Source: a virus
IMG/VR virus record: IMGVR_UViG_3300025099_000028
Coordinates: 1-54,514 of that record
Length of the DNA: 54,514 nucleotides
Direction: 5' to 3' (one strand)
Position numbers and translations under genes: made by a program. Shown here one piece after another: positions 1-6,332 of this stretch; position 1 is the stretch's first letter, and each line of letters opens with the position of its first letter. The notes below the pieces were generated by a model. The model searched no databases. It was not told the DNA's origin and saw only the letters and a list, made by a program, of their open reading frames with translations.

Positions 1-1
1 T

Positions 2-65
2 AGAGAGTGTCAAATTGGGAATAACAGCCCACGACTAGCCTCGCGGTTATAGTTCTCCACTCTCT
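2..65. repeat. Long stem-loop closing the left non-coding end
   Basis: An 8-bp perfect inverted repeat (AGAGAGTG at 2-9, CACTCTCT at 58-65) encloses about 48 nt with shorter internal complementarities. It lies just 3' of the minus-strand gene 85-231. If the window ends join in a circular map, it sits between that gene and the structured region at 54172-54514. No T-run follows on either strand, so a simple terminator is not well supported. The stem is read directly; its role is unknown. Confidence 0.5.
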
Positions 66-84
66 GGTACCCTTAGCGGATAGC

Positions 85-231
85 CTATGAAAATTCTTTT
101 TTATTCTTCTTCCACTTAATAATTGCATCAAGAGCTTCTTTTTGGGTTTTATAACCACCTTTTATTCTTAGCTCTTCTAATAGTTCAAGTCCTCTAATTT
201 GATCTTTTGAGAATATATTAGTTAGGTCCAT
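85..231 (-). CDS. Small early protein, unknown function (48 aa)
   Basis: A short, charged, mostly helical protein with a lysine-rich C-terminus (KWKKNKKEFS). The ATG at 231 is chosen because GGAGGC lies 3-8 nt upstream; a longer GTG-start reading to 285 has no such site. The middle (LELLEELRIKGGYKTQKEALDAI) has the spacing of a small ribbon-helix-helix or helix-turn-helix protein, but no family is recognised. It lies downstream of 334-552 on the same strand and may belong to the early block if the ends join. Confidence 0.65.
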   Translation of the reverse strand: MDLTNIFSKDQIRGLELLEELRIKGGYKTQKEALDAIIKWKKNKKEFS

Positions 232-333
232 ATTGCCTCCAATGATTGGTATAAGTTTATTATAATATGATACGTGAGTGTGCACACGCCAATGGTATAC
301 ACACCCCGATATTGCAGGTAAGAAAAGAGTTCG

Positions 334-552
334 TTAGAACTCTTCCCCATCAAATGCTTCCCACTCAGTAGCGAGCAGTGCATTGAGCTGCTTCTTAGTG
401 AAGTTGTACTGCTTCTTAGGGTCATCAGTACGTGCAAACTTCACACGCTTGACACCATTCTTCACCTTCTGCTCATCAAGCATTTCAATCTCTACTTCCC
501 ATAACATTCCATCAACGTCCCACTCTATGTTGCATGTATCACCTGGTTTCAT
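334..552 (-). CDS. Small protein, unknown function (72 aa)
   Basis: The ATG at 552 follows AAGGAG at good spacing, which favours it over an upstream non-ATG start at 627. The protein has a beta-rich first half (PGDTCNIEWDVDGMLWEVEIEML), a basic stretch (KVKNGVKRVKFARTDD) and an acidic end (FDGEEF). This resembles small phage SH3-like or OB-like nucleic-acid binders, but no family is recognised. It diverges from the plus-strand gene at 721, so the 553-720 gap should hold divergent promoters. Confidence 0.7.
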   Translation of the reverse strand: MKPGDTCNIEWDVDGMLWEVEIEMLDEQKVKNGVKRVKFARTDDPKKQYNFTKKQLNALLATEWEAFDGEEF

Positions 553-720
553 AATAAAACTCCTTTTTATTTGGTTTTTAACGTAAAAGGATAAGTGAAT
601 ATCCTTTCTCACCCGGATGGGTGACAAGTTTTACCCACACATACAAATTCTACAATTTTTGAAACCTCTTGCATTTTTAACTAAAACGATTTAAATTACT
701 TAGAGCAAAGGGGGGCCCTT
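553..720. promoter_or_regulatory. Divergent intergenic region with two hairpins
   Basis: This is the only gap between divergent gene blocks, so promoters for both directions are expected here (inference). Two structures are visible: a perfect inverted repeat TCACCC-GGAT-GGGTGA at 609-624, and AAGGG-GGG-CCCTT at 708-720 directly before the ATG at 721. The second overlaps the G-rich Shine-Dalgarno stretch of that gene and could mask it. I see no convincing -35/-10 pair in either direction. A relative of the first hairpin (CTCATCC-ggt-GGGTGAG) recurs at 1774-1790. Confidence 0.45.
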
Positions 721-912
721 ATGACATGGGACCATATAATTATAATTTTAGTAGCATTGCTACTTCCTATGGGGCTGAAACACCTAGACAAACAGATTAC
801 GTACAATTGTCCCCCTTATTGTGCCGCGGATCATATGCATTATTGCCCTGCGACCAAAGGAGCAGGGTTGGATTACCAATCCGATTATTATCAGGAATGT
901 GTAGAAAGGTAG
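721..912 (+). CDS. Small single-span membrane protein, Cys-containing (63 aa)
   Basis: The start is ATG at 721 with a G-rich SD-like stretch (710-715) that also pairs in a hairpin. The N-terminus has one hydrophobic segment (residues 5-20, IIIILVALLLPMGL). A polar tail with four Cys (about 29, 33, 42 and 60) follows, which could form disulfides or bind metal if periplasmic. It opens the plus-strand block. It is not a recognised holin or spanin; a lysis or superinfection role is possible but unsupported. Confidence 0.55.
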   Translation: MTWDHIIIILVALLLPMGLKHLDKQITYNCPPYCAADHMHYCPATKGAGLDYQSDYYQECVER

Positions 913-966
913 TGTTAAGCATTAAGTCCCTGGTTTTACAGGTAGTTACTAGAATAAAAAAATTTA

Positions 967-995
967 TTGCATTTTAAGTAGAAAGTATATAATAT
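967..995 (+). promoter_or_regulatory. Candidate sigma70-type promoter
   Basis: TTGCAT (967-972) and TAATAT (990-995) are separated by 17 nt inside a very AT-rich stretch; an overlapping TATAAT (988-993) gives 15-nt spacing. It lies 25 nt before the ATG of the next gene at 1020 and is a reasonable -35/-10 pair for host polymerase. AT-richness makes chance matches likely. Confidence 0.4.
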
Positions 996-1019
996 ATATG
1001 GTATAAATAGGAGGTGTTT

Positions 1020-1199
1020 ATGAAGACTTACATTTTGACTATTGAGTATAATGAAGAGACGGAAGAGATAGAATATCTTACCGAAGAGATACTTGAGGAT
1101 CATATGACCTTCCATTATGGAGATGTTGATGTATCAGAATACTGGGACGAAGAGACTCTAGAGCTACTTGCTAATGGGTACATTTTTGGGGAAACATAG
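1020..1199 (+). CDS. Small acidic protein, unknown function (59 aa)
   Basis: A highly acidic protein with runs of Glu and Asp throughout (YNEETEEIEYLTEEILEDH, YWDEETLELL). The ATG at 1020 lies 5 nt after GGAGG; an in-frame GTG at 1014 overlaps that SD and is not preferred. It is preceded by a possible promoter (967-995) and followed by two stem-loops, so it may be its own unit. Small acidic phage proteins are often DNA mimics or host-enzyme inhibitors, but nothing specific identifies this one. Confidence 0.65.
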   Translation: MKTYILTIEYNEETEEIEYLTEEILEDHMTFHYGDVDVSEYWDEETLELLANGYIFGET

Positions 1200-1259
1200 T
1201 AAACTCTGAGGAGTTTAATAATTTCTTCTTAACGCGAACAAGCGTTCGCTAAAGAAATT
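1200..1259 (+). terminator. Two consecutive stem-loops after the acidic gene
   Basis: The first hairpin, TAAACTC-TGAG-GAGTTTA (1200-1217), starts one base after the stop codon and is followed by ATAATTTCTTCTT, which resembles a weak intrinsic terminator. The second pairs AATTTCTT (1220-1227) with AAGAAATT (1252-1259) around an inner GCGAA/TTCGC stem (1234-1238 and 1245-1249). It ends 31 nt before the next start at 1291. The stems are read directly; termination is inferred. Confidence 0.5.
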
Positions 1260-1290
1260 GAAATAAACAGGTAAACGAAAGGATGCTTTG

Positions 1291-1446
1291 ATGGATCAAT
1301 ATGAGGTAGAACAGCTGGTAGGTAATCTTACTAGGTCTATTGAGGAGTTAACGTACAGGATATACACAATGGAGGACAGCCTTGCGCAAATTAATGCACA
1401 GGTTGAAGAACTTAAAGAACTACAACTGGAGGAAGAGAATGCCTAG
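1291..1446 (+). CDS. Small coiled-coil protein (51 aa)
   Basis: The ATG at 1291 follows AAAGGA at 8 nt. The protein is almost wholly helical and acidic with heptad-like spacing (IEELTYRIYTMEDSLAQIN, QVEELKELQLEEE), so it is probably a short dimeric coiled coil. Its last codons overlap the next gene's start (ATG at 1439) in another frame, indicating translational coupling. Position just ahead of the terminase genes fits a packaging or early-late accessory role. No family is recognised. Confidence 0.65.
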   Translation: MDQYEVEQLVGNLTRSIEELTYRIYTMEDSLAQINAQVEELKELQLEEENA

Positions 1447-1669
1447 TTTAGATGGATATAGTTTAAATGAAGAGATCAAGAAGCTAAGAAGTGACGTCTT
1501 TGAAGAACTTACATCAATGAGAGAAGCATTTAGAGAGCTCTATCACTATCTTGATAATATAGAAAAAAAGGAGAAGGCATGCCAAGCAAAGAAAAGTGCA
1601 GCAAAATCAAAGACCCCAAAGAAAGACAAAAGTGCCTTGACTACAAAGGAAAATATGGCAAAGGCGTAA
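1439..1669 (+). CDS. Small helical protein with Lys/Ala-rich tail (76 aa)
   Basis: The ATG at 1439 follows GGAGGAAGA inside the end of the previous gene. The first 45 residues are helical and charged (EEIKKLRSDVFEELTSMREAF), and the last 30 are Lys/Ala/Thr-rich. That basic tail is also read in another frame by the 50-aa gene at 1579-1731, so its composition may reflect overprinting rather than function. No family is recognised. Confidence 0.6.
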   Translation: MPSLDGYSLNEEIKKLRSDVFEELTSMREAFRELYHYLDNIEKKEKACQAKKSAAKSKTPKKDKSALTTKENMAKA

Positions 1670-1731
1670 AGAAGTCTGGCAAGAAAAGTAGTGGTATGGT
1701 CTCTAAAAAGGGTATCAACCCAGGCTATTAA
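1579..1731 (+). CDS. Very basic 50-aa protein overlapping the previous gene
   Basis: The ATG at 1579 has GGAGAAGG just upstream. The frame gives a Lys-rich peptide (begins MPSKEKCSKIKDPKERQKC, ends GINPGY), and the stop TAA overlaps the next ATG (TAATG at 1729-1733). It overlaps 91 bases of the 1439-1669 frame. The good SD and coupled end support real translation. It may bind nucleic acid. It is missed by length-limited gene callers. Confidence 0.55.
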   Translation: MPSKEKCSKIKDPKERQKCLDYKGKYGKGVKKSGKKSSGMVSKKGINPGY

Positions 1732-1886
1732 TGAAGAATCCTAAAACACATACATGACCATATAGTAATAAACCTCATCCGGTGGGTGAGAAGCATAAAT
1801 TGCCTAATGGCGATAGAATCCATGGGGAAGAGACTGGATCTATAGAGTATAGATATCCCAAAGGAATATATAAAGAGGGTAAATGA
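1731..1886 (+). pseudogene. 51-codon frame interrupted by TGA at codon 9
   Basis: The frame starts at ATG 1731 (TAATG overlap with the upstream stop) and ends at TGA 1884-1886 (ATGA overlap with the terminase small subunit start). It is open except for an in-frame TGA at 1755-1757. The remainder reads like a real basic protein (KHKLPNGDRIHGEETGS, IEYRYPKGIYKEGK). Coupling at both ends argues that it is, or recently was, a gene. It could be a broken gene, a sequence error, readthrough, or an internal start such as a GTG near 1782. Other genes here use TGA as stop and TGG for Trp, so a changed genetic code is not supported. Confidence 0.5.
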
Positions 1887-2611
1887 GAGTATACCGTGTT
1901 AACGGAATAGAGCATAAAGTATTTGATCCTGACGATATCCTTCCAGAAGGACTGATTGTTCGGTCGAACTGGAGAGAAGGCAAGGTCGGCGAGTGGGTTA
2001 AAGCTGATGATGATTGTGTCTTAGAGGTATTACGACAAGGCATTATGAAGCGTCAGAAGGGGAAAGAGCGAGAGGTTGCTTATGTTGGAACATGTACCGG
2101 GACATTCCCCGCTTATGGTAGTTCTAAGATGGATACTTCTCGTAGATTAAATATTTATTCATTTGGAGGTGGTAGGCTTGCAGATGACGTCTTAATAGAG
2201 AGGGAGAATCTGTCTAAGCTAGAACAGGTTTTTGTTGTATATTTAGCATCAGGGTTTAACCCTCAGGATGCTTATATGAAGGCTTATCCAACTAATGACC
2301 CTGGATACGCTAAATTTAAATCAGCACAGTTAGTTAAAACTAGCAGAATAAGGACAGCTATGAAAGAAGAATTAAAGCCGGTTTTGGAAGAGTTGGATAT
2401 AGACGAGAAGTTTATTCTTAATAACATCAAGGAGGTTATTCTCTCATCCGAAAAAGATGATACTCGCTTAAAGGCTCTTTTTAAGCTGGCTGATATTATG
2501 GATATGGAAGATAAGACTAAGACTAACACAACAACATTAGCCGTAGGCGCATTTAAAGGTTTTAGTGATAATATATTAGATGAGGCACAAAGACCCAAGG
2601 AGTTAAAATGA
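1883..2611 (+). CDS. Terminase small subunit (TerS-like, 242 aa)
   Basis: It probably recognises phage DNA and loads it onto the large terminase for packaging. The middle, about residues 110-160, matches the small-terminase helix-turn-helix pattern: a helix FVVYLASG, then NPQDAYMKAYP (the usual T-x-AA-x-x-AGY site), and spaced helices ending KTSRIRTAM. A helical C-terminal part (ELDIDEKFILNNIKEVIL) fits an oligomerisation region. An N-terminal beta-rich 90-residue extension is unusual for the family. The start ATG overlaps the upstream stop (ATGA), and its own end overlaps the next start. Position two genes before the large subunit supports the call. Confidence 0.75.
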   Translation: MRVYRVNGIEHKVFDPDDILPEGLIVRSNWREGKVGEWVKADDDCVLEVLRQGIMKRQKGKEREVAYVGTCTGTFPAYGSSKMDTSRRLNIYSFGGGRLADDVLIERENLSKLEQVFVVYLASGFNPQDAYMKAYPTNDPGYAKFKSAQLVKTSRIRTAMKEELKPVLEELDIDEKFILNNIKEVILSSEKDDTRLKALFKLADIMDMEDKTKTNTTTLAVGAFKGFSDNILDEAQRPKELK

Positions 2612-3006
2612 GTAATGAAAAAGAAGTACGTCAATTTGAAGATATCATAATGAATAAATTTATTAGTGACGAACTCCCTGTATTTGAGATAGAAGGCTTA
2701 TCGGGCGATTCTAAATATGACACATTGCCATCAGATAAAAAAGAAGCTTATGATCTTGCTATGTTTAAATACTTTCAGCAAGCTCAAACAGCTAAATCTG
2801 AAGCCAATGATAGATATGCTAGCATGGAATTTCCCAATTTTGTAAAGCTACATGATCCTAATCCTGGCTTCCATGAAGTATTAAGAGATAAAGATTCTGA
2901 GCCAGGAGCTGCTAATGTATGGCATGATATCTACAATAGAGATACAGCTCTTATGAAAGAGAGTGCATTAAAAGGATTGCGACGTATGATTGCGGCACAA
3001 ATGTAA
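2608..3006 (+). CDS. Unknown packaging-region protein (132 aa)
   Basis: A soluble, acidic-to-neutral protein with no recognised domain. It contains a Lys/Asp-rich region (DTLPSDKKEAYDLAMFKYF) followed by a helical half. Its start overlaps the small terminase stop (ATGA) and its stop overlaps the next ATG (TAATG), so it is made together with terminase. A packaging accessory role is inferred from position only. Confidence 0.6.
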   Translation: MSNEKEVRQFEDIIMNKFISDELPVFEIEGLSGDSKYDTLPSDKKEAYDLAMFKYFQQAQTAKSEANDRYASMEFPNFVKLHDPNPGFHEVLRDKDSEPGAANVWHDIYNRDTALMKESALKGLRRMIAAQM

Positions 3007-3203
3007 TGGATTTAAAGGGCTTGTCTGTCATGATAGGCGGGATGGTTGAAAAAGAAGTGTCTAGTAAAAGATTTGATATATGTAATGATTGTGATAGCTT
3101 AAGGGCTAATGATACATGTAAGGAATGTGGATGCTATATGAAGGCTAAGACAAAATTTAAGAAAGCATCTTGTCCATTGGGCAAGTGGGGCGCAACTGAG
3201 TAA
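3006..3203 (+). CDS. Small zinc-ribbon protein (65 aa)
   Basis: Cys pairs lie at C26-x2-C29 and C38-x2-C41-x-C43, with a further Cys in the final SCPLGKW. This CxxC...CxxCGC...CP pattern is typical of small phage zinc-binding proteins encoded beside terminase genes. Zinc binding is well supported by spacing; function is unknown. The ATG overlaps the previous stop. Confidence 0.7.
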   Translation: MDLKGLSVMIGGMVEKEVSSKRFDICNDCDSLRANDTCKECGCYMKAKTKFKKASCPLGKWGATE

Positions 3204-3228
3204 TATAAATTTAAATAATGTTTCTAAG

Positions 3229-4752
3229 ATGGAAGAGCAGTTATTGCTCGCCAAGAATGATCTTATTGCATTCGGGAAGTTATTTCTACCTGATGACTTT
3301 ATGCGTTCTGAAACTCCTTTTTTCCATTATGCTGTAGCTGATAAGCTAAATGATATATCAATAAAACAATTAGCTGTAGTATTGCCTCGTGGCCATGGAA
3401 AGACAGTATTAACTAAGTGTAGTCTTGTGCATGATTTTGTCTTTGCAAAAGACCCCTTATTCTATGGTTGGGTAGCAGCTAGTAGTAAAATTTCAGTCCC
3501 AAATCTAGATTATGTAAAATATCATTTGGAATATAATGAGAGGGTGTCGTATTATTTCGGCGACGTAAAAGGGAGAAAATGGACAGAAGATGATATCGAA
3601 CTTAAGAATGGCTGCAAACTTATTAGTAAATCTAACCTCTCGGGGATACGTGGAGGTGCTAAGCTACATAAAAGATACGATCTCATCGTCTTGGATGATT
3701 TTGAAGATGAGAATAATACCGGTACACCTGAGTCTAGGGCTAAAATCAGTAATCTTGTTACGGCTGTTGTGTTTCCTGCTCTTGAGCCTAGTACTGGTCG
3801 GCTTCGTATCAATGGTACACCTGTTCATTTCGATGCTTTTATTACCAACATACTTAATGGGTATAATAAAGCACAAGTTCAAGGGGAGCATTTTTCGTGG
3901 GATGTAGTAACCCACAAGGCAATTATGCCAGATGGGACTCCCTTATGGCCATCATGGTTTGGTCACAAGGAAATGGAGCGAAAGAAAAAGTTTTATGCGG
4001 ACAATGGAGTTCCGCAAAAGTTCTACCAAGAATATATGATGGAAGTTCAGAATGAAGCAGATTCAATCTTTAATAGACATCATATCAAGAATTGGGAAGG
4101 GACTTTTTATAAAGATGAAGACACTGGGATTTCGTATGTTAGAACGGCTGAAGGAGATGAATTACCCATTAATGTATTCGTCGGTGTTGACCCTGCTACA
4201 GATAGTACTCGTAGGGATAGTGACTTTAGTGTATTGCTCGCTTTGGGTGTCGATGCTCATAACAACTGTTATGTACTTGATTATCTGCGTAAGCGGTCTT
4301 TACCTGTCCTCGGGATACCAGGGGACGATAAGAAAGGAATTGTTGACTATATATTCGACTATAATAAAATCTATCAACCGAATTTATTCTGCATTGAAGA
4401 CACAACTATGTCAAAGCCAGTATTTCAAGCTATTAACGCAGAAATGCGAAGGCGCAATGACTTCACTGTTAAATATACTGCAGAGAAGCCGGGTAATAGA
4501 ATGTCTAAAAGGGATAGAATACAAGAAATATTGGCACAAAGGTTTGCAGTGGGTTCAATCAAAATTAAAAAAGATCATTACGATTTGCAACAAGAAATAA
4601 TAACATTTGGTCCGAGAATGGGTCATGATGACACTATTGATGCTCTCGCTTATTCTTGTAAGTATGCGCATCCACCAAAGTCACTTAAGCAGAACAAGCA
4701 AGGTGAATGGCACAAGCATAAACCTAAGGCACGTAATTGGATTACAGCATAA
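3229..4752 (+). CDS. terL: Terminase large subunit (ATPase/nuclease, 507 aa)
   Basis: The packaging motor. ATPase domain: Walker A PRGHGKTV at residues 53-60, Walker B DLIVLDDFED at 151-160 with catalytic acidic residues at its end, and a coupling-like segment LRINGTP near 192-198. Nuclease (RNase H-like) domain: D321 in VGVDPATD, E390 in FCIEDTT and D467/D468/D471 in GHDDTIDAL, the expected acidic cluster. Length is normal for the family. ATG 3229 is the first plausible start in frame, though its SD is weak. It is followed one base later by the lysozyme-like gene. Confidence 0.93.
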   Translation: MEEQLLLAKNDLIAFGKLFLPDDFMRSETPFFHYAVADKLNDISIKQLAVVLPRGHGKTVLTKCSLVHDFVFAKDPLFYGWVAASSKISVPNLDYVKYHLEYNERVSYYFGDVKGRKWTEDDIELKNGCKLISKSNLSGIRGGAKLHKRYDLIVLDDFEDENNTGTPESRAKISNLVTAVVFPALEPSTGRLRINGTPVHFDAFITNILNGYNKAQVQGEHFSWDVVTHKAIMPDGTPLWPSWFGHKEMERKKKFYADNGVPQKFYQEYMMEVQNEADSIFNRHHIKNWEGTFYKDEDTGISYVRTAEGDELPINVFVGVDPATDSTRRDSDFSVLLALGVDAHNNCYVLDYLRKRSLPVLGIPGDDKKGIVDYIFDYNKIYQPNLFCIEDTTMSKPVFQAINAEMRRRNDFTVKYTAEKPGNRMSKRDRIQEILAQRFAVGSIKIKKDHYDLQQEIITFGPRMGHDDTIDALAYSCKYAHPPKSLKQNKQGEWHKHKPKARNWITA

Positions 4753-4753
4753 T

Positions 4754-5404
4754 ATGAACGATAATGAGTTATATAATAATCTATTAAATAAGGCAGCTTC
4801 ATCTGCTGGATTAAAGCCTGAAGAGATAGAATATGCTATGGATGTTATTATTAATCACGAAAGCGCAGGAACATTTGACCCATATATTGAGCAGACAGGA
4901 GGGGGTCCTGGTAGGGGGCTATTCCAGTATGAGATAATGGGTGGCGATGGAAGTGGAGCAGGCAGAACTGCAATGAATTATTTACATAGAGTTTTAGGGG
5001 GTCAAGCTGGCTATGGGAGTGGTAGAGACCCAGTTAATTTCCCAACTTGGATGAAAGAATTTTTTCCAAAAGAAACTCAGAGTGGAACTCCTACAGAGTT
5101 TAGGCAGCCTGTTGGCGAGGTAGATGTTACGAAACTAAATGTAATTCAGCAAAAGATTTTGTTTTTGGGTGATAAGATAGGAGATGGCAGTATATCTAAA
5201 CTTGGAGATAAATCTTTAGCCTCATGGTGGAGCGATCATCATCACAAGGGGAATGAATTAGTAAGAAAGGTCAGTTTTATTAAAGACCAGACTATGTATG
5301 ATGTTAATAAGGTTTATGATCAAGGTGTATCTCTTGTCTCTAAATTTTTTAATGATGAATATACTGAAGATAAAAATAAATTAAATAAAATTATAGGAGA
5401 ATAG
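4754..5404 (+). CDS. Lysozyme-like/transglycosylase-fold protein (216 aa)
   Basis: Probably a peptidoglycan hydrolase, either virion-borne or the endolysin. Residues 32-60 carry NHESAGTFDPY with a candidate catalytic Glu (E36), then GGGPGRGLFQYE, which resembles the ES...GLFQ motifs of lysozyme-superfamily enzymes. No signal peptide is seen. The ATG at 4754 is chosen because it sits 1 nt after the terL stop; the frame extends further upstream only inside terL. No other endolysin candidate exists in the window, so a lysis role is possible, but the position among packaging and head genes suggests a virion lysin. Confidence 0.65.
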   Translation: MNDNELYNNLLNKAASSAGLKPEEIEYAMDVIINHESAGTFDPYIEQTGGGPGRGLFQYEIMGGDGSGAGRTAMNYLHRVLGGQAGYGSGRDPVNFPTWMKEFFPKETQSGTPTEFRQPVGEVDVTKLNVIQQKILFLGDKIGDGSISKLGDKSLASWWSDHHHKGNELVRKVSFIKDQTMYDVNKVYDQGVSLVSKFFNDEYTEDKNKLNKIIGE

Positions 5405-5405
5405 T

Positions 5406-5864
5406 ATGGCAAGTACAATAACATCAGCCCCATTAACAGTGAAGATTACAGAATCTTGCACTTTAAATGGAGTTCAGCAGGGTGGCACATATACAAAAAC
5501 AATTTCAGGCATTAATGAGATATCTAAAAGAATCGTTACTGCTACAACTACTTTATCTACTGTATTAGCTTTTGCCGCTGAAGTTGCAGCTGGAACATAT
5601 ATAATAGCAAATGTAAAATATATACGACTTAGCAATTTGGGAAGTGTAGATGTAACTGTTCAGATTAATAGCACGGCAGCCACTGAGGCTGCTGCTTTTC
5701 TTTTAGGGGCAGGTGAAAGCTTTATGTTATTTGATATTGATGATGCATTTGGAGCACATGATTCTTCCATAGGGGCATTAGCCGCAGATGCAGATATATC
5801 AGCAATTCAATTAGATACAGCATCAAGCACAGCTAATGTTGAAATTTTAGTCGCAAGTTCATAG
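5406..5864 (+). CDS. Beta-rich virion-type protein, paralogue 1 (152 aa)
   Basis: A Thr/Ser/Ala-rich, beta-strand-rich protein beginning with an ITSAPLTVKITES segment. It is clearly related to the next gene: both share an L-T-V-x-I-(T)-E/S-S start, a T-x-x-x-I-x-x-INEx-S-(K/R)-RIVT motif and a similar Gly/Asp-rich C-half. Tandem copies next to the portal gene suggest head decoration or neck fibre proteins. An SD (TAGGAG) lies 10-15 nt upstream. Function is inferred from composition and place only. Confidence 0.6.
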   Translation: MASTITSAPLTVKITESCTLNGVQQGGTYTKTISGINEISKRIVTATTTLSTVLAFAAEVAAGTYIIANVKYIRLSNLGSVDVTVQINSTAATEAAAFLLGAGESFMLFDIDDAFGAHDSSIGALAADADISAIQLDTASSTANVEILVASS

Positions 5865-5873
5865 GAGACAATA

Positions 5874-6320
5874 ATGGCAGATACTTTAACAGTAACAATA
5901 TCAGAATCACTAACAATGAATGGATCAGCTCAAGGATCCACAAACAAAATGACTATAACAGATATCAATGAAGTATCAAGGCGGATAGTCACATGTCCTA
6001 CTTCAGCAATAACATTATTAACATTTGGAGCTGCCTATGGTGCAGGAACATTTGTTGCGGGAGATGTTAGATATGTACGAATAACAAATAAAGATACAGT
6101 AAATTCTGTAATGATCACTACTTTAGCTGCTAGCAGTACAGATTGTTCGATAAGATTGGATCCTGGAGCTAGTTATTTAATACAAAGCGATACTACTGCA
6201 GCAACAGGGGTAGTGGATTATGCAGCTGATGACAGTGATACATTGGAAGACGTCACTAGTATTACAGGAATTGCAGATACTGCTGTAGTAGATTTAGAAA
6301 TATTTGTTGCCACCGCATAA
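5874..6320 (+). CDS. Beta-rich virion-type protein, paralogue 2 (148 aa)
   Basis: Tandem paralogue of the preceding gene, with similar length and the same opening (LTVTISESLTMNGSAQGST) and INEVSRRIVT motif. AGGAG sits just before ATG 5874. Together the two look like a duplicated structural subunit. No enzymatic motif is present, and no family is recognised. Confidence 0.6.
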   Translation: MADTLTVTISESLTMNGSAQGSTNKMTITDINEVSRRIVTCPTSAITLLTFGAAYGAGTFVAGDVRYVRITNKDTVNSVMITTLAASSTDCSIRLDPGASYLIQSDTTAATGVVDYAADDSDTLEDVTSITGIADTAVVDLEIFVATA

Positions 6321-6332
6321 TAGGAGAGATTA

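Noticed and set aside
1731-1886. Use of TGA as a sense codon (recoded phage)
   Set aside because: Many genes here end in TGA with coupled downstream starts, and Trp positions in conserved proteins use TGG.
4052-4600. Plus-strand 182-codon ORF inside terL
   Set aside because: Different frame of a strongly conserved terminase; no SD and no recognisable protein.
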